Source: Yinghuangia seranimata
GTDB taxonomy: Bacteria; Actinomycetota; Actinomycetes; Streptomycetales; Streptomycetaceae
Assembly: GCF_029953285.1 (NCBI RefSeq)
Contig: NZ_JASAOI010000051.1
Span: 62,001 to 126,000, forward strand
Length of the DNA: 64,000 nt
Reading direction: 5' to 3'
The first letter of the stretch is position 1; each line of letters begins with the position of its first letter. Positions 40,774-49,297 of the stretch are shown here, piece by piece. The notes below the pieces were generated by a model. That model had not been told where the DNA came from. It was given only the letters and a program-made list of their open reading frames with translations, and did no database searches. Both the position numbers and the translations under genes were made by a program.

Positions 40774-43236
40774 GTGCAGCAGCTGCATCCGCAAGATCCG
40801 CGCAGTATCGGGCCGTTCCGGATCGTCGGGCGGCTGGGCGCCGGCGGGATGGGCCGTGTCTATCTCGGCCGCGGTCCGTCGGGGCGGGCGGTGGCCGTCA
40901 AGACCATCCGCGCGGATGTACTGGCAGACGACGGCGACGGCAGGCTCCGGGCCCGGTTCGCGCGCGAGGTGCAAGCCGCCCGCGAGGTGGATCCGCGGTT
41001 CACCGCGCCGGTGGTGGACGCCGATCCCGACGCGCATGAACCGTGGCTGGCGACCGCGTACGTCCCTGGCCTGTCCCTGAGTGAGGCGGTCACCGCCTTC
41101 GGGCCGCTTCCCGAACGCACGCTGCTGCATCTCGCCGGCGGGCTGGCGGTCGCGCTCGCCGACATCCACGCCGCCGGACTGGTGCACCGTGATATCAAGC
41201 CCGCCAACGTGATGCTCGCCGCCGACGGCCCGCGCGTCATCGACTTCGGCATCGCCGCCCTCGCCGGAGCCACCTCCCTGACCGGCTCCAGCCAGACCGT
41301 CGGCACCGTGGCGTTCATGGCACCCGAGCAGTTCCGCACCCCCGACGTCACCGCCGCCGCCGACGTCTTCTCCTACGCCTGCGTCCTCGCCTACGCCGCC
41401 ACCGGACGGGCGCCCTTCGGATCCGGCCCGTGGACGGTCGTGTTCACCAACATCATCGAAGGCAGAGCCGACCTGACCGACGTCCCCGACGCCTACACCG
41501 ACCTCCTGCGCGACTGCCTCAGCCAGGAACCCGGCGACCGCCCCACCCCGCACCAGGTCCTCGAACGCCTCCCCGACGCCGCCACTGCGGTCCGCACCGG
41601 ACTCGCGACCGGATGGCTCCCCAACCCGGTCACCCACGCCCTGCTGAGCGCCGCCACCACCGCCCTCGACGCCGAACCCGAGCCCGCTGGTCTCTTGGAG
41701 TCGCCCACCCGACCGGCACCCGAGCCCATAACACCCGTCGGAGCCGGGTTCTCCGACCGGCCTAAAGCGCCACCCCCAGTGCCACCAGTCGATCTTGTGT
41801 CCACCGACGCCAGCGGTGGCGGACCCCGCGGGGATGAGAGAGCCGGCGACCGCGCGAAGGACCCCGACACCGCCGCCGGCATCCACGACGCGGCAACGGA
41901 GCGCGACCGGGGCGCCGGACCGCCGGTGGGCCGGCCCCAACCGCCCACCGCCACCGCGCCGCGTACGCCGCCCCGGTGGACCGCGGACGACGATCCGTGG
42001 GGAGCCCTGGACGACTTCGACCGGCCGGAGGACCAGCCGTCTCGGCCCACCCGGCGTTGGGTGCTGTGGGCGGGCCTAGCCGCCGCCGTCGGTGGCGGCA
42101 GCGTGGCGGCCGCGCTGCTTCGCGACGGCGACAACACCCCTGCTGCATCTTCGCCGCCCGTAGGGCCGGTCTGGCGTGCTGCCCCGGGGAGCCCTGTCGA
42201 ATTCGGGAGCCCGGCGGTGTTGAACGGGACGGTGTACGTGGGCAACCTCCAGAGCACCCTTTACGCACTGGACGCCGCCACCGGCGCGACCAAGTGGACT
42301 TTCACTGCCCGGTACTTCATCGAGCTCCCGCCGGCTGCCGTCGGCGACACGGTGTACGTCGGCAGCAAGGACAAGAGTGTGTACGCGCTGGACGCGGCCA
42401 CAGGCACGGAGAAGTGGTCGTACGCGGCCGACCGCCCGATCAACGGCTCGCCGGCAGTGGCAGACGGGGCGGTGTACGTCAACAGCGAGAACTCCACACT
42501 GCACGCGCTGGACGCCACGACGGGACGGCACCGATGGTCGTTCCGGCCCGCAGAACAACAAGCGGATCCACGCCTTGGGCAGAGAACGTGGGGGGAGGGG
42601 GCGAACAGCTACTCGCCCTCCGCGGCGGCCGGGGTCGTATACACGCCGGCCTTCGCGTTCACCGACCTTAGGGTCGGGCCAGCGGGAGACGGAGTCCTGC
42701 TGGCCTTGGACGCCGCGACGGGGAAAGTGAAGTGGACGTTCAACGCGCACGGCACACTCGCCGTCCGCACGCCGGTGGTCGACGGTGTGGTCTACGCAAC
42801 CGACCGAGAGCACCTGCATGCTTTGGACGCCGCGACCGGGGCGGAGAGGTGGACCATCGCCAACGCCGCCTATGACGGGGGCACGGCGTGGGTCCCCAAC
42901 GCGGTCGGCGGCGTGGTGTACGTCCCCGGCAAAGGCGGAGTCCACGCTCTGGACGCGGCTACCGGGGCCTCGCGCTGGTTCTCCGAGATCGATGACCTCC
43001 TCGTCACGGCGCCTGCAGTCGTCGACGGCTCGGTGTACGTCAGTGCTCGCAAGAATCTCTATGCCTTGGATGCCGCAACCGGCAAGAAGAAGTGGTCCTT
43101 TGCCACGCCCATGCCCCAGCCCGCGGCGGCGGGCGGCTCGGTGTACGTACCGAGTGGCCTGGCGGTATACGCCATCGACGCGGCCACTGGGCAGGGCCCC
43201 TCGACCAAGTCTCCCAAGCCCACCGCCGCAACGTAA
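40774..43236 (+). CDS. AfsK-like Ser/Thr protein kinase with beta-propeller C-terminus
   Basis: 820 aa. The kinase domain has Gly-rich GAGGMGRVYLG, Lys43 in AVKT, HRDIKPAN (Asp140), DFG (157-159) and APE (183-185), so it should be active. A Pro-rich linker follows, then one membrane helix (WVLWAGLAAAVGGGSVAAALL, about 427-447) and a PQQ-like propeller made of blades of the type LYALDAATGATKWTF, VYALDAATGTEKWSY and LHALDAATGAERWT. This layout is that of AfsK and relatives, which link an extracytoplasmic or soluble propeller sensor to Ser/Thr phosphorylation in Streptomyces secondary metabolism. GTG 40774 follows GGGGGG closely; a TTG at 40756 is an alternative. Substrates are unknown. Confidence 0.9.
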   Translation: MQQLHPQDPRSIGPFRIVGRLGAGGMGRVYLGRGPSGRAVAVKTIRADVLADDGDGRLRARFAREVQAAREVDPRFTAPVVDADPDAHEPWLATAYVPGLSLSEAVTAFGPLPERTLLHLAGGLAVALADIHAAGLVHRDIKPANVMLAADGPRVIDFGIAALAGATSLTGSSQTVGTVAFMAPEQFRTPDVTAAADVFSYACVLAYAATGRAPFGSGPWTVVFTNIIEGRADLTDVPDAYTDLLRDCLSQEPGDRPTPHQVLERLPDAATAVRTGLATGWLPNPVTHALLSAATTALDAEPEPAGLLESPTRPAPEPITPVGAGFSDRPKAPPPVPPVDLVSTDASGGGPRGDERAGDRAKDPDTAAGIHDAATERDRGAGPPVGRPQPPTATAPRTPPRWTADDDPWGALDDFDRPEDQPSRPTRRWVLWAGLAAAVGGGSVAAALLRDGDNTPAASSPPVGPVWRAAPGSPVEFGSPAVLNGTVYVGNLQSTLYALDAATGATKWTFTARYFIELPPAAVGDTVYVGSKDKSVYALDAATGTEKWSYAADRPINGSPAVADGAVYVNSENSTLHALDATTGRHRWSFRPAEQQADPRLGQRTWGEGANSYSPSAAAGVVYTPAFAFTDLRVGPAGDGVLLALDAATGKVKWTFNAHGTLAVRTPVVDGVVYATDREHLHALDAATGAERWTIANAAYDGGTAWVPNAVGGVVYVPGKGGVHALDAATGASRWFSEIDDLLVTAPAVVDGSVYVSARKNLYALDAATGKKKWSFATPMPQPAAAGGSVYVPSGLAVYAIDAATGQGPSTKSPKPTAAT

Positions 43237-43879
43237 ACGGGCCGGAGACCAGGCTAGCCGGGATCCTCTAGGGGGCCGGGCACGTCACGACATGCCGTAC
43301 GGACGCATGCCCCGGTTCGGCTCTGCGGCCTGGCGCAGTGCGGTCAACATGCACAGGCCTGGCCCAGCAAATTCCGCCAAAGTCAGTCGAGTTGGCATAG
43401 CAAGCACCGGACCGCGACCGGCACGCCCAGAAGACGCCGCACCGCCGCAGCGTGAGCGCAGGCACGAAGCACGAGGAGTCCTGGCACGTCCGTCCGGTGC
43501 GGGTGGGCGGACTTGCTTTGACGGTCCGCCTACGGAAGCCCGTGCCTGCCGAGCTCCGCGCGCCTGCACGAAAAGGCTCTCCTCCACGGCGCGGTGGCGG
43601 ACGGCGCGCGTAGAAGGAGCTGGCGGCGGCCGCCGATTTCGCCGCACCCGGGCAACACGCCGGAACGGCAGGGTAACCGGCATTACCCTGCCGTCTCGTA
43701 AACAAGTGGACCAGAGCCCCTTCTCTCTCGTCTGCACGGCTGCCCGGTCTCAGCTAAGTCCGGGCAGTCTCAACGATCTTCGGGCAGATGGGCGGGTGTC
43801 TCAGTCATGTCCGGGCACTTGATGGGGCCGAGCATCTGGCACAGTTGCTTCGACAGCTGGTTCCCCACGCCGCCCCTCA
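43237..43879. other. Intergenic with hairpin and end-repeat motifs
   Basis: No convincing gene in 643 bases. It holds the hairpin at 43665-43694 and three copies of the 20-bp GTCTCA motif described below. Open frames here are Arg-rich and look non-coding. Confidence 0.4.
43665..43694. terminator. 12-bp perfect inverted repeat, 6-base loop
   Basis: ACGGCAGGGTAA, CCGGCA, TTACCCTGCCGT. It lies between the kinase stop and the convergent DUF4241-like gene, a good place for a bidirectional terminator; an operator is an alternative. Confidence 0.55.
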
Positions 43880-45080
43880 TCACGGTGCCGGGGAGAAGTC
43901 GACCCGAACGGACACCACCGCACCAGTCGAGTCGATGTCCGCTGTCACCGGGAAGTAGCCGTCGCCCCAACTGGTCATGGCGCAGAGCGCACGGGCGTCG
44001 CCCAAGTCCACGGTCCCGGATTCCAGTTCCGAAGCGCGGATTTGGCGCATGACCTGCCAGTGGTGGGCGTGCGGTCGGAAGTCCACGGCCAGGCGGCGGC
44101 CTGTTTCTTCCTTCCAGCGCAGCAGCGTTCGGGCCTTCTCGATTGCTTCGGGAAGCGCGAGGCCGCTCCAGCCGCGGATGCCGTCCTCGCCTGGCTCGCC
44201 GAGTTCCGGGGCGCCAAAGCGGGAGGCTGCCTCATCGGCCGCAGCGCCCCAGAACGCGACGTCCGCCAGGCCGTCCACCGGCTCATCGTGTTGCCAGGCG
44301 TTGAGCGCGTCGGTGTCGCCGAAGAGCACGCGAGCCCAGTCCACTCGGATCTCCCCGAGCAGGCGCGACGACTCCACCGGCACGTCGGCTATTTGGACCG
44401 AGATCTGAGACCAACGCTCGCCGATCCCGGGGCCGAAATCCGCCCGGGACGCGAATACCGGTAGGTCGCGGTCGCGCGGGATGCCGCCGATCGCGATGAC
44501 CGGGATCCCGAACATGAAGAAGCCCCCGCTGCCAGCGGCCGCAATTCGGCGGACTCGCTGGGCATGCGCTTCGCGGTCAGCAAGCGGTTCCAACCACGCG
44601 TTGAGCCTGGCGGCTCGGCAGTGCTCGTCGAAAGCCGCCCGCATCCCGTCAGCGCCGGACGCCGGAATGTCATAGATCATGAGGCCCGGTTGGCGGTCGA
44701 AGGACCGGGCCGCCTCCTCGGCGTCGAGGCCGAGAACGGCGAAGTCGACCGCGTTCGCGACGTCGCTGATCAGCGATGGGTCGTCGATGCCGAGGATCTC
44801 AGGGTCGATCTCCGCCGGCGAGCGTTCGCCGCTCCAGACACCCAGGTGACCACCGTCGACCACCACAAGATTGCCGGACGGGCAGCGGATGTCGCCGAGC
44901 TTGAAGATCTCTTCCATGGCGCGCGAGTCTACGTTCGGCAGCCGCGTCGGCCCCCGTCGCATCCCGACATGACGAATGAATAGTTGCCCGGACTTCACTG
45001 AGACGCTTCGGTCGTTGCCGTCTCAGACAAGTCCGGGCACCCCAGGTCACAGCCTCGTGCTGCCCGGACTTATTTGAGAC
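43747..45080. repeat. Six copies of a 20-bp motif bracketing the DUF4241-like gene
   Basis: Consensus GTCTCARNNAAGTCCGGGCA. Copies: plus strand at 43747-43766, 43767-43786 (degenerate) and 43798-43817; minus strand at 44985-45004; plus at 45020-45039; minus at 45061-45080. The outermost left and right copies face each other as inverted repeats. The look is that of multiple transposase-binding repeats at the ends of a transposable or transfer unit, but no transposase lies between them. Confidence 0.8.
43880..44917 (-). CDS. DUF4241-like protein
   Basis: 345 aa from ATG (MEEIFKLGDIRCPSGNLVVV). Conserved-looking parts are DPEILGIDDPSLISDVANAV, QPGLMIYDIPASGADGMRAA and the C-terminal WGDGYFPVTADIDSTGAVV, which matches the end of DUF4241 proteins (GDG-x-YPV-x-D-x-D). 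DUF4241 genes are often found as single genes in polymorphic-toxin or accessory loci; no activity is established. The frame is open to a GTG at 44998, but that lies inside the 20-bp repeat, so I prefer 44917. The gene is the only cargo between the repeats. Confidence 0.6.
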   Translation of the reverse strand: MEEIFKLGDIRCPSGNLVVVDGGHLGVWSGERSPAEIDPEILGIDDPSLISDVANAVDFAVLGLDAEEAARSFDRQPGLMIYDIPASGADGMRAAFDEHCRAARLNAWLEPLADREAHAQRVRRIAAAGSGGFFMFGIPVIAIGGIPRDRDLPVFASRADFGPGIGERWSQISVQIADVPVESSRLLGEIRVDWARVLFGDTDALNAWQHDEPVDGLADVAFWGAAADEAASRFGAPELGEPGEDGIRGWSGLALPEAIEKARTLLRWKEETGRRLAVDFRPHAHHWQVMRQIRASELESGTVDLGDARALCAMTSWGDGYFPVTADIDSTGAVVSVRVDFSPAP

Positions 45081-45164
45081 CGGACAACGGCCATCGGGCG
45101 CTGTCAGACCCAGGCGATGACTCGCCGGACGAGCCCAGCCCTTCTCCAGGTGCTGCAAGCTCCG

Positions 45165-45331
45165 TTAGCTCAGCAACGCCTCTTCGGCTGGGCTCCGGGT
45201 GGGGTCCGCTGGAGGCGAGCCGGGTTGTGGCAGCAGGGCTGTGAGCATGCGCAGCAGCAGTCGGGCGGTGTCCTCGTTCAGTACCGGGTCGTGGTCGGGT
45301 AGTTCGATTTTTTGGGCGGGGTTTCCGGCAT
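45165..45331 (-). CDS. Small protein gene requiring a -1 slip at A6 (or carrying an indel)
   Basis: ATG at 45331 with AAGGA upstream gives MPETPPKK, then stops in frame after 17 codons. The codons before and after the run CCC AAA AAA read continuously if the ribosome slips back one base: IELPDHDPVLNED, then TARLLLRMLTALLPQ and SPAEEALLS-TAA. That yields about 54 aa with a helical middle. It lies just beyond the operon hairpin, on the same strand. A real -1 frameshift, a missing base in the sequence, or chance are all possible. Confidence 0.35.
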
Positions 45332-45362
45332 CGGTTCGTCCTTGGAGAAGGAGGAACGAAAC

Positions 45363-45391
45363 GGCCGCGCCCGGACGTGGTCCGGGCGCGG
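45363..45391 (-). terminator. Terminator of the methyltransferase operon
   Basis: GCCGCGCCCGGAC, loop GTG, GTCCGGGCGCGGC: a perfect 13-bp stem 25 bases after the last minus-strand stop (45416). A near-identical hairpin follows the decayed module at 19 kb. Confidence 0.8.
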
Positions 45392-45415
45392 CTGTTCACG
45401 AGCGCGGCTTGATGG

Positions 45416-45679
45416 TCAGCGGTTGGCGGGGCGGTGGTGCATGACGACGAGGTCGCCGAGGTCGGTGTCGGAGAACAGGATGGTCCGGCCGAGGACGGTG
45501 CAGGGGATGTCGCCGGCGGCGGCCTTGCGGCGCATCCAGCCGCCGCTGCGGCGCACGAGGGCGCCCGCCTCGTCGGGGGTGAGGAGCAGCGGCGTGCGGC
45601 TGTGGGTGCCGACCGCCGCGACGTCCGCGGTGGTGGTGTCGGTCTCGGTCCAGGTGGTGGTGGCGTCGGTGTGGGTCAT
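45416..45679 (-). CDS. Excisionase-like small HTH DNA-binding protein
   Basis: 87 aa. A Thr-rich N-terminus (MTHTDATTTWTETD) is followed by a MerR/excisionase-type HTH: LLLTPDEAGALVRRSGG, WMRRKAAAGDIPCTVLGR and TILFSDTDLGDLVV. Such domains usually act as recombination directionality factors or small repressors. ATG at 45679 has AAAGG about eight bases upstream. It is the last gene of the methyltransferase operon. The frame of the upstream methyltransferase runs on into it without a stop, but the start, the composition change and the independent 19-kb copy show it is a separate gene. Confidence 0.75.
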   Translation of the reverse strand: MTHTDATTTWTETDTTTADVAAVGTHSRTPLLLTPDEAGALVRRSGGWMRRKAAAGDIPCTVLGRTILFSDTDLGDLVVMHHRPANR

Positions 45680-45849
45680 GGTGGTGCCTTTCTCGGGTGA
45701 GGGTGTGCTGCGGTGGTGGTGCGTCCGCGGTGGTGCTGCGGTGTGGGGCAGTTCGATGGCGTGCGGCGGCGGCCGGGGCCGGCTGGTGTGGGGGCGGGCC
45801 CGGAGGCTGTGGCGCCACGGTGCTCGCGCGAGGTTCGAGGTGAGGAGGT

Positions 45850-47224
45850 TGCTCGCGCCGGACCGAGCGGTGTCAGCCGCCAGTTCACGCATGGCGTGGA
45901 GTGCTTGTCGGGGGACGACGCCGTTGCCGAGGGCGCGCAGTTGTGCGGTGCGCGGCAGGCCGGGGACGCCGGTGACCCAGCCGGGGTCGGTGGGCAGGCC
46001 CATCATCCATTCGACGAAGGCGGGGTTGAGCCGGGGCTTGCCTCGGGGACCGGGGTGGACGGGGTGCGGCGGCTGTCGGCCGAGGAGGGTGGTCCAGCGG
46101 GTGACGGCTTGGTCGTATGGGCCCCAGTCCCACATGGGTTGGCCGGAGTGGCATGGCGTGTGCGGGGTTTCGGGGGTTCGGGGGTCAGCGCCGAGTACAG
46201 GCCGCCGCGTTGGCGTGGTGAGCCCTTGGCGGCCTCGCTCGCGGTGGGTGTTGGCAGCAGGGCAGGCCGAGTCTCCCGGCGTGTGGGCCCGGATTCGGTG
46301 TCGTGACGGCGTGCGGGGATTGCCGCGCCGATCGTGTGTGGTGGCGGCGTGCGGGTCTGTCCGGGGGGCTCGCCGGTCAGTCGTTCGGGTGGGGTGTGGG
46401 GTCCCAGTGTTCGAGCTGGTCGGCCAGGTTCGGTCCGTGGCCGGCGGTGCGGCGTTTGGCGGGTGGCTGGCTGCCGCCGCACACGCCGAGGTTCGCCGTC
46501 GGGGTGAGCAGCAGGTTCCGTGCGAAAGGGTTGCCTCCCGGTGGGGCAGGTGCGGGTGCGCGCCGGCGGTGCAGTGACGTGACCGGAGGCGATCGCGGTG
46601 ATGACGGTAGGCAGGTCCTCGCGCAGTCCCGGCCCGAACGCGTCCCGGGCAAGCGGCGTCGGCAGCCTGCGGCAGGTGCGGTCCGGGCCACGCGCACAGG
46701 AACATCCGGTCGCGGCGGTGCGGCGCCCCGATGTCGCTCGCGCGTACGCTCGTCCACTGCGCGTCATACCGCGCTTGGGCCAGTCCGGCGAGGACGGTGT
46801 CGAGTCCCCGTCGTCGGAGTGCTGCGACGTTCTCCACGACGAGGAGCCCGGGTCGAAGCTGGCGAACGGCGTCCAGGACGGCGAACCACAGTCCGCTGCG
46901 GTTTCCACGTTCGATCCCTTCCCGTGATCCGGCGAGTGAGATGTCCTGGCAGGGGAACCCCGCGGTGAGGATGTCGACCGGGGCCGTGGCGGCGAGGTGC
47001 TGCCAGTCGACGGCGCGGATGTCGCCGAGGTTCGGAACTCCGGGGAAGCGTGCGGCGATCACGGCGGCGATGTGCTTGTCGTCGTCGGCGCACCAGGCCC
47101 ATGTCGCGGTCGGGAACAGTGCGGCGACCGCGAGGTCCAGGCCCCCGTACCCGGTGCAGAGCGAGCCGACTTGGAGCGGCCGGTCGGTGCGGCGCACCAG
47201 GCGCCGCGCGGTGCGGGCGTTCAT
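45850..47224 (-). pseudogene. C5-cytosine DNA methyltransferase, broken by several frameshifts
   Basis: The N-terminal part is sound: motif I SLCTGYGGLDLAV, motif IV GFPCQDISLAGS with the catalytic Cys, motif VI VVENV and motif VIII IGAPHRRDRMF. After about 46700 similarity moves between frames: LPTPLARDAFGPGLREDLP in one, LLLTPTANLGVCGGSQPP and GHGPNLADQLEHW in a second, LLPTPTASEAAKGSPRQRGG back in the first, and finally WGPYDQAVTRWTTLLGRQPP, EWMMGLPTDPGW and motif X LRALGNGVVPRQA in the original frame. This order is that of intact actinomycete/phage Dcm-type enzymes, so the target-recognition region has suffered indels. ATG overlaps the preceding stop (ATGA). Activity is doubtful unless the indels are sequence errors. 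Confidence 0.75.
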
Positions 47225-48141
47225 CGCGGTGCCGCCCGACTGAGTACGCGCTGAACACCCTGGGATTCGCGGGAACTTCCGGGCTTCTGCGGGCGGCGGA
47301 AGACGAGGACGTCTTCGTGTGTAATGAGGGCCTGGGGTTGTCCGGCGTCGCGGGCTTTCCGGGCGTTGTGCAGGGCGAAGAACGACGGGCGGGCAACGAG
47401 TCGGCTGTCGCGGATGCCGGCGAGGAGGGCGACGCACCGTTCCTCGAACTCGAGTCCCGCGTCGGGGCCGCGGGCGGCGACCATGCCGGGCAGGTCGACC
47501 AGTTCGCCGCCGCGACGCCACGGCCGGGTGGTCACCACGACCCGGCCTCCGGGCCGCAGGACGGCGGCGCATCCGGCGAGGATCGCGGTGAATCCGTCCA
47601 GCAGCCGTGCGAGGGGCTGGTGGGCGAGGTTGGCCTTGTCGGTGCCGTAGGTCCAGTCGAACTTGTGCACCCCGGCCTCCCCGCTGTCTCGGGTGGAGGT
47701 GACCCGTCCGTGGACGGACGCCCCGTACGGCGGCGAGGTGACCACTAGCGCGAACAGGCCGTGGAGTTCCGGGGGGATCACCTCGGCGAGGTGGCGGGCG
47801 TCACCGACCAGCACCCGGCCGCTGCCGAGCGCTCCTTGGCGGCCGGCGAGGGCGAGGTTCGCGCGGGCAACCTGCGCCCACCGGGCCTCGTACTCCACAC
47901 CGAGGGCGTGGCGGCCGGCGTGGGCGGCTTCGACGAGGGTCGTGCCCGTGCCGCACATCGGGTCCAGGACCCGGTCACCGGGGCGGGTGTAGGCGTCGAC
48001 GGCGTGGGCGGCGATCGCGGGGAGCATCTTGGCGGGGTGGGCCATCGATCCGGGGGTGTACCGGCCGCGGCGCTGCGCGGCAGACGACTGCTGCGCGGTC
48101 GCCCACACCGACCAACGACCGCCGGCCGGACGCCCCGTCAC
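47221..48141 (-). CDS. N4/N6-type site-specific DNA methyltransferase
   Basis: 306 aa. SAM motif I DPMCGTGTTLVEAA (about residue 60) precedes catalytic motif IV TSPPYGASVHG (about 140); SPPY favours N4-cytosine. A further methyltransferase strand is CAAVLRPGGRVVVTTRPW, and the C-terminus (THEDVLVFRR) is typical of DNA-methylase folds. No restriction endonuclease is next to it, so it is probably an orphan or self-protection enzyme of the mobile element. GTG at 48141 overlaps the previous stop, and its own stop overlaps the C5 gene start, so the operon is tightly coupled. Confidence 0.85.
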   Translation of the reverse strand: MTGRPAGGRWSVWATAQQSSAAQRRGRYTPGSMAHPAKMLPAIAAHAVDAYTRPGDRVLDPMCGTGTTLVEAAHAGRHALGVEYEARWAQVARANLALAGRQGALGSGRVLVGDARHLAEVIPPELHGLFALVVTSPPYGASVHGRVTSTRDSGEAGVHKFDWTYGTDKANLAHQPLARLLDGFTAILAGCAAVLRPGGRVVVTTRPWRRGGELVDLPGMVAARGPDAGLEFEERCVALLAGIRDSRLVARPSFFALHNARKARDAGQPQALITHEDVLVFRRPQKPGSSRESQGVQRVLSRAAPR

Positions 48142-48776
48142 CGGCCTGTTCCTGACGGTGTGTCGGGCAGGGGCGTGCGGAAGACGAGCAGGTCGGTGTG
48201 GACCGGCACGTGCACGGGTCGGCCGGTGCGGCCTGTGGTGGGCGGGGCGTCGCCGGGGTGGGGGACGATGCGGTCACCGTCGGCGTGGCCGTTGACCGCG
48301 ATCAGGTGCTGCACGTAGGCGAGTCCGAGGGCAACGGCAGCGCGGACCAGCGGCCCGCACACTTCCTCGGCGCCGTCGGGGTCGTAGGCGGTGACCGCGA
48401 ACACGTACCCGCCGGGCGTGAGGTTCTCGGCGGCGGCGTGGAGCACGGCCACTGCGTGGGTGTCCGCCGGGAGGCCGGCGGTGGTCAGGTCGACGACGAT
48501 CCCGGCCGCCAGGCCGCTCCAGCGAGGCGGGACCAGGGGCCCGGCATTGGGCGGGCGCCACAGCCGCAGCTGCGCGTGAGGGCCGGCGAGGGGGGTGGTG
48601 TAGAGGTCGGCGAGGCGGGTCAGGACCCAGCTCGGCAACGCGAACGCGTCGCGTGCGACAGCGGGTTGCCTGGTCCGGCTGCTGTGGCCGGGGCGGGGGG
48701 CGAGCCAGACGGTGACGGGCACATCAAGCCGGTCGTCGGGCTCGGGCGGGTCGGGAGTGGCGGTGGGGTGGGGCAT
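48138..48776 (-). CDS. Methyltransferase-like protein lacking catalytic motifs
   Basis: 212 aa from the ATG at 48776 (frame open to 48860). The second half carries LHAAAENLTPGGYVFAVTAY, VALGLAYVQHLIAVNG and VHTDLLVFRTPLP, the late strands of the DNA-methylase fold, but there is no G-x-G-x-G SAM loop and no PPY. It may be a degenerate partner or specificity-like subunit of the coupled enzyme. GTGA overlap with the next gene. It is the first gene of the leftward operon. Confidence 0.6.
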   Translation of the reverse strand: MPHPTATPDPPEPDDRLDVPVTVWLAPRPGHSSRTRQPAVARDAFALPSWVLTRLADLYTTPLAGPHAQLRLWRPPNAGPLVPPRWSGLAAGIVVDLTTAGLPADTHAVAVLHAAAENLTPGGYVFAVTAYDPDGAEEVCGPLVRAAVALGLAYVQHLIAVNGHADGDRIVPHPGDAPPTTGRTGRPVHVPVHTDLLVFRTPLPDTPSGTGR

Positions 48777-49297
48777 GAGCGGGTCGGCACCAGAGGGCCG
48801 TCCGGTTTCGCGCTGACGCCCGTTACGGAGAATCCGCGGACCGGAAACGACACGGGGCACCGCACGAATGAGCGCGCGACCACGGAATCCGGCCGCCGTG
48901 GTGACACGGCCTGAAGCGCCGCCACAGGTCCCGTCCGGGCGCGGCCCGGCTGCGCCAGCGCGGTCCGCTAACCGACGGGCGCGGGAGGCGTCGCCCGGCG
49001 AACCCGACCGGATTTCATGCTCCGTCGTGTCACCGGCCCCTGCCAGGCGAGCGGCACAGACGGTGGGGACGGCTCGCCGACGAGCCGGACGGCAGGGGCC
49101 CGGGCTGGCCGGTCACCGGCCTGGCCGACGAACGGTGCGACGGGCGCGGATGCACGGAACGGGCGAGCCACGTGCGAGGGCAGGGCAAGCGAGGGGCGAG
49201 GGGCCGGCGAGGTTGTGGGCGGGGACCGGCGAGGCGGTGGCGGGGGCAGGTGGCCGCCTGGGACTCCGATCCGCTGCTCGTGGGAGGAGTCCCGGTC
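48777..49297. promoter_or_regulatory. Divergent region between methyltransferase operon and transfer block
   Basis: No gene is supported in 521 bases between two divergent transcription units. Both promoters should be here; I could not define boxes in this GC-rich stretch. Confidence 0.4.

Noticed and set aside
45155-45230. tRNA-like string TAGCTCAG on the plus strand
   Set aside because: No acceptor stem, anticodon arm or TTCGA loop can be drawn around it.
45416-47572. One 718-codon fusion of methyltransferase and excisionase
   Set aside because: The frame is open only because the methyltransferase stop has been lost by indels; the excisionase has its own start, ribosome site and an independent decayed copy at 19 kb.
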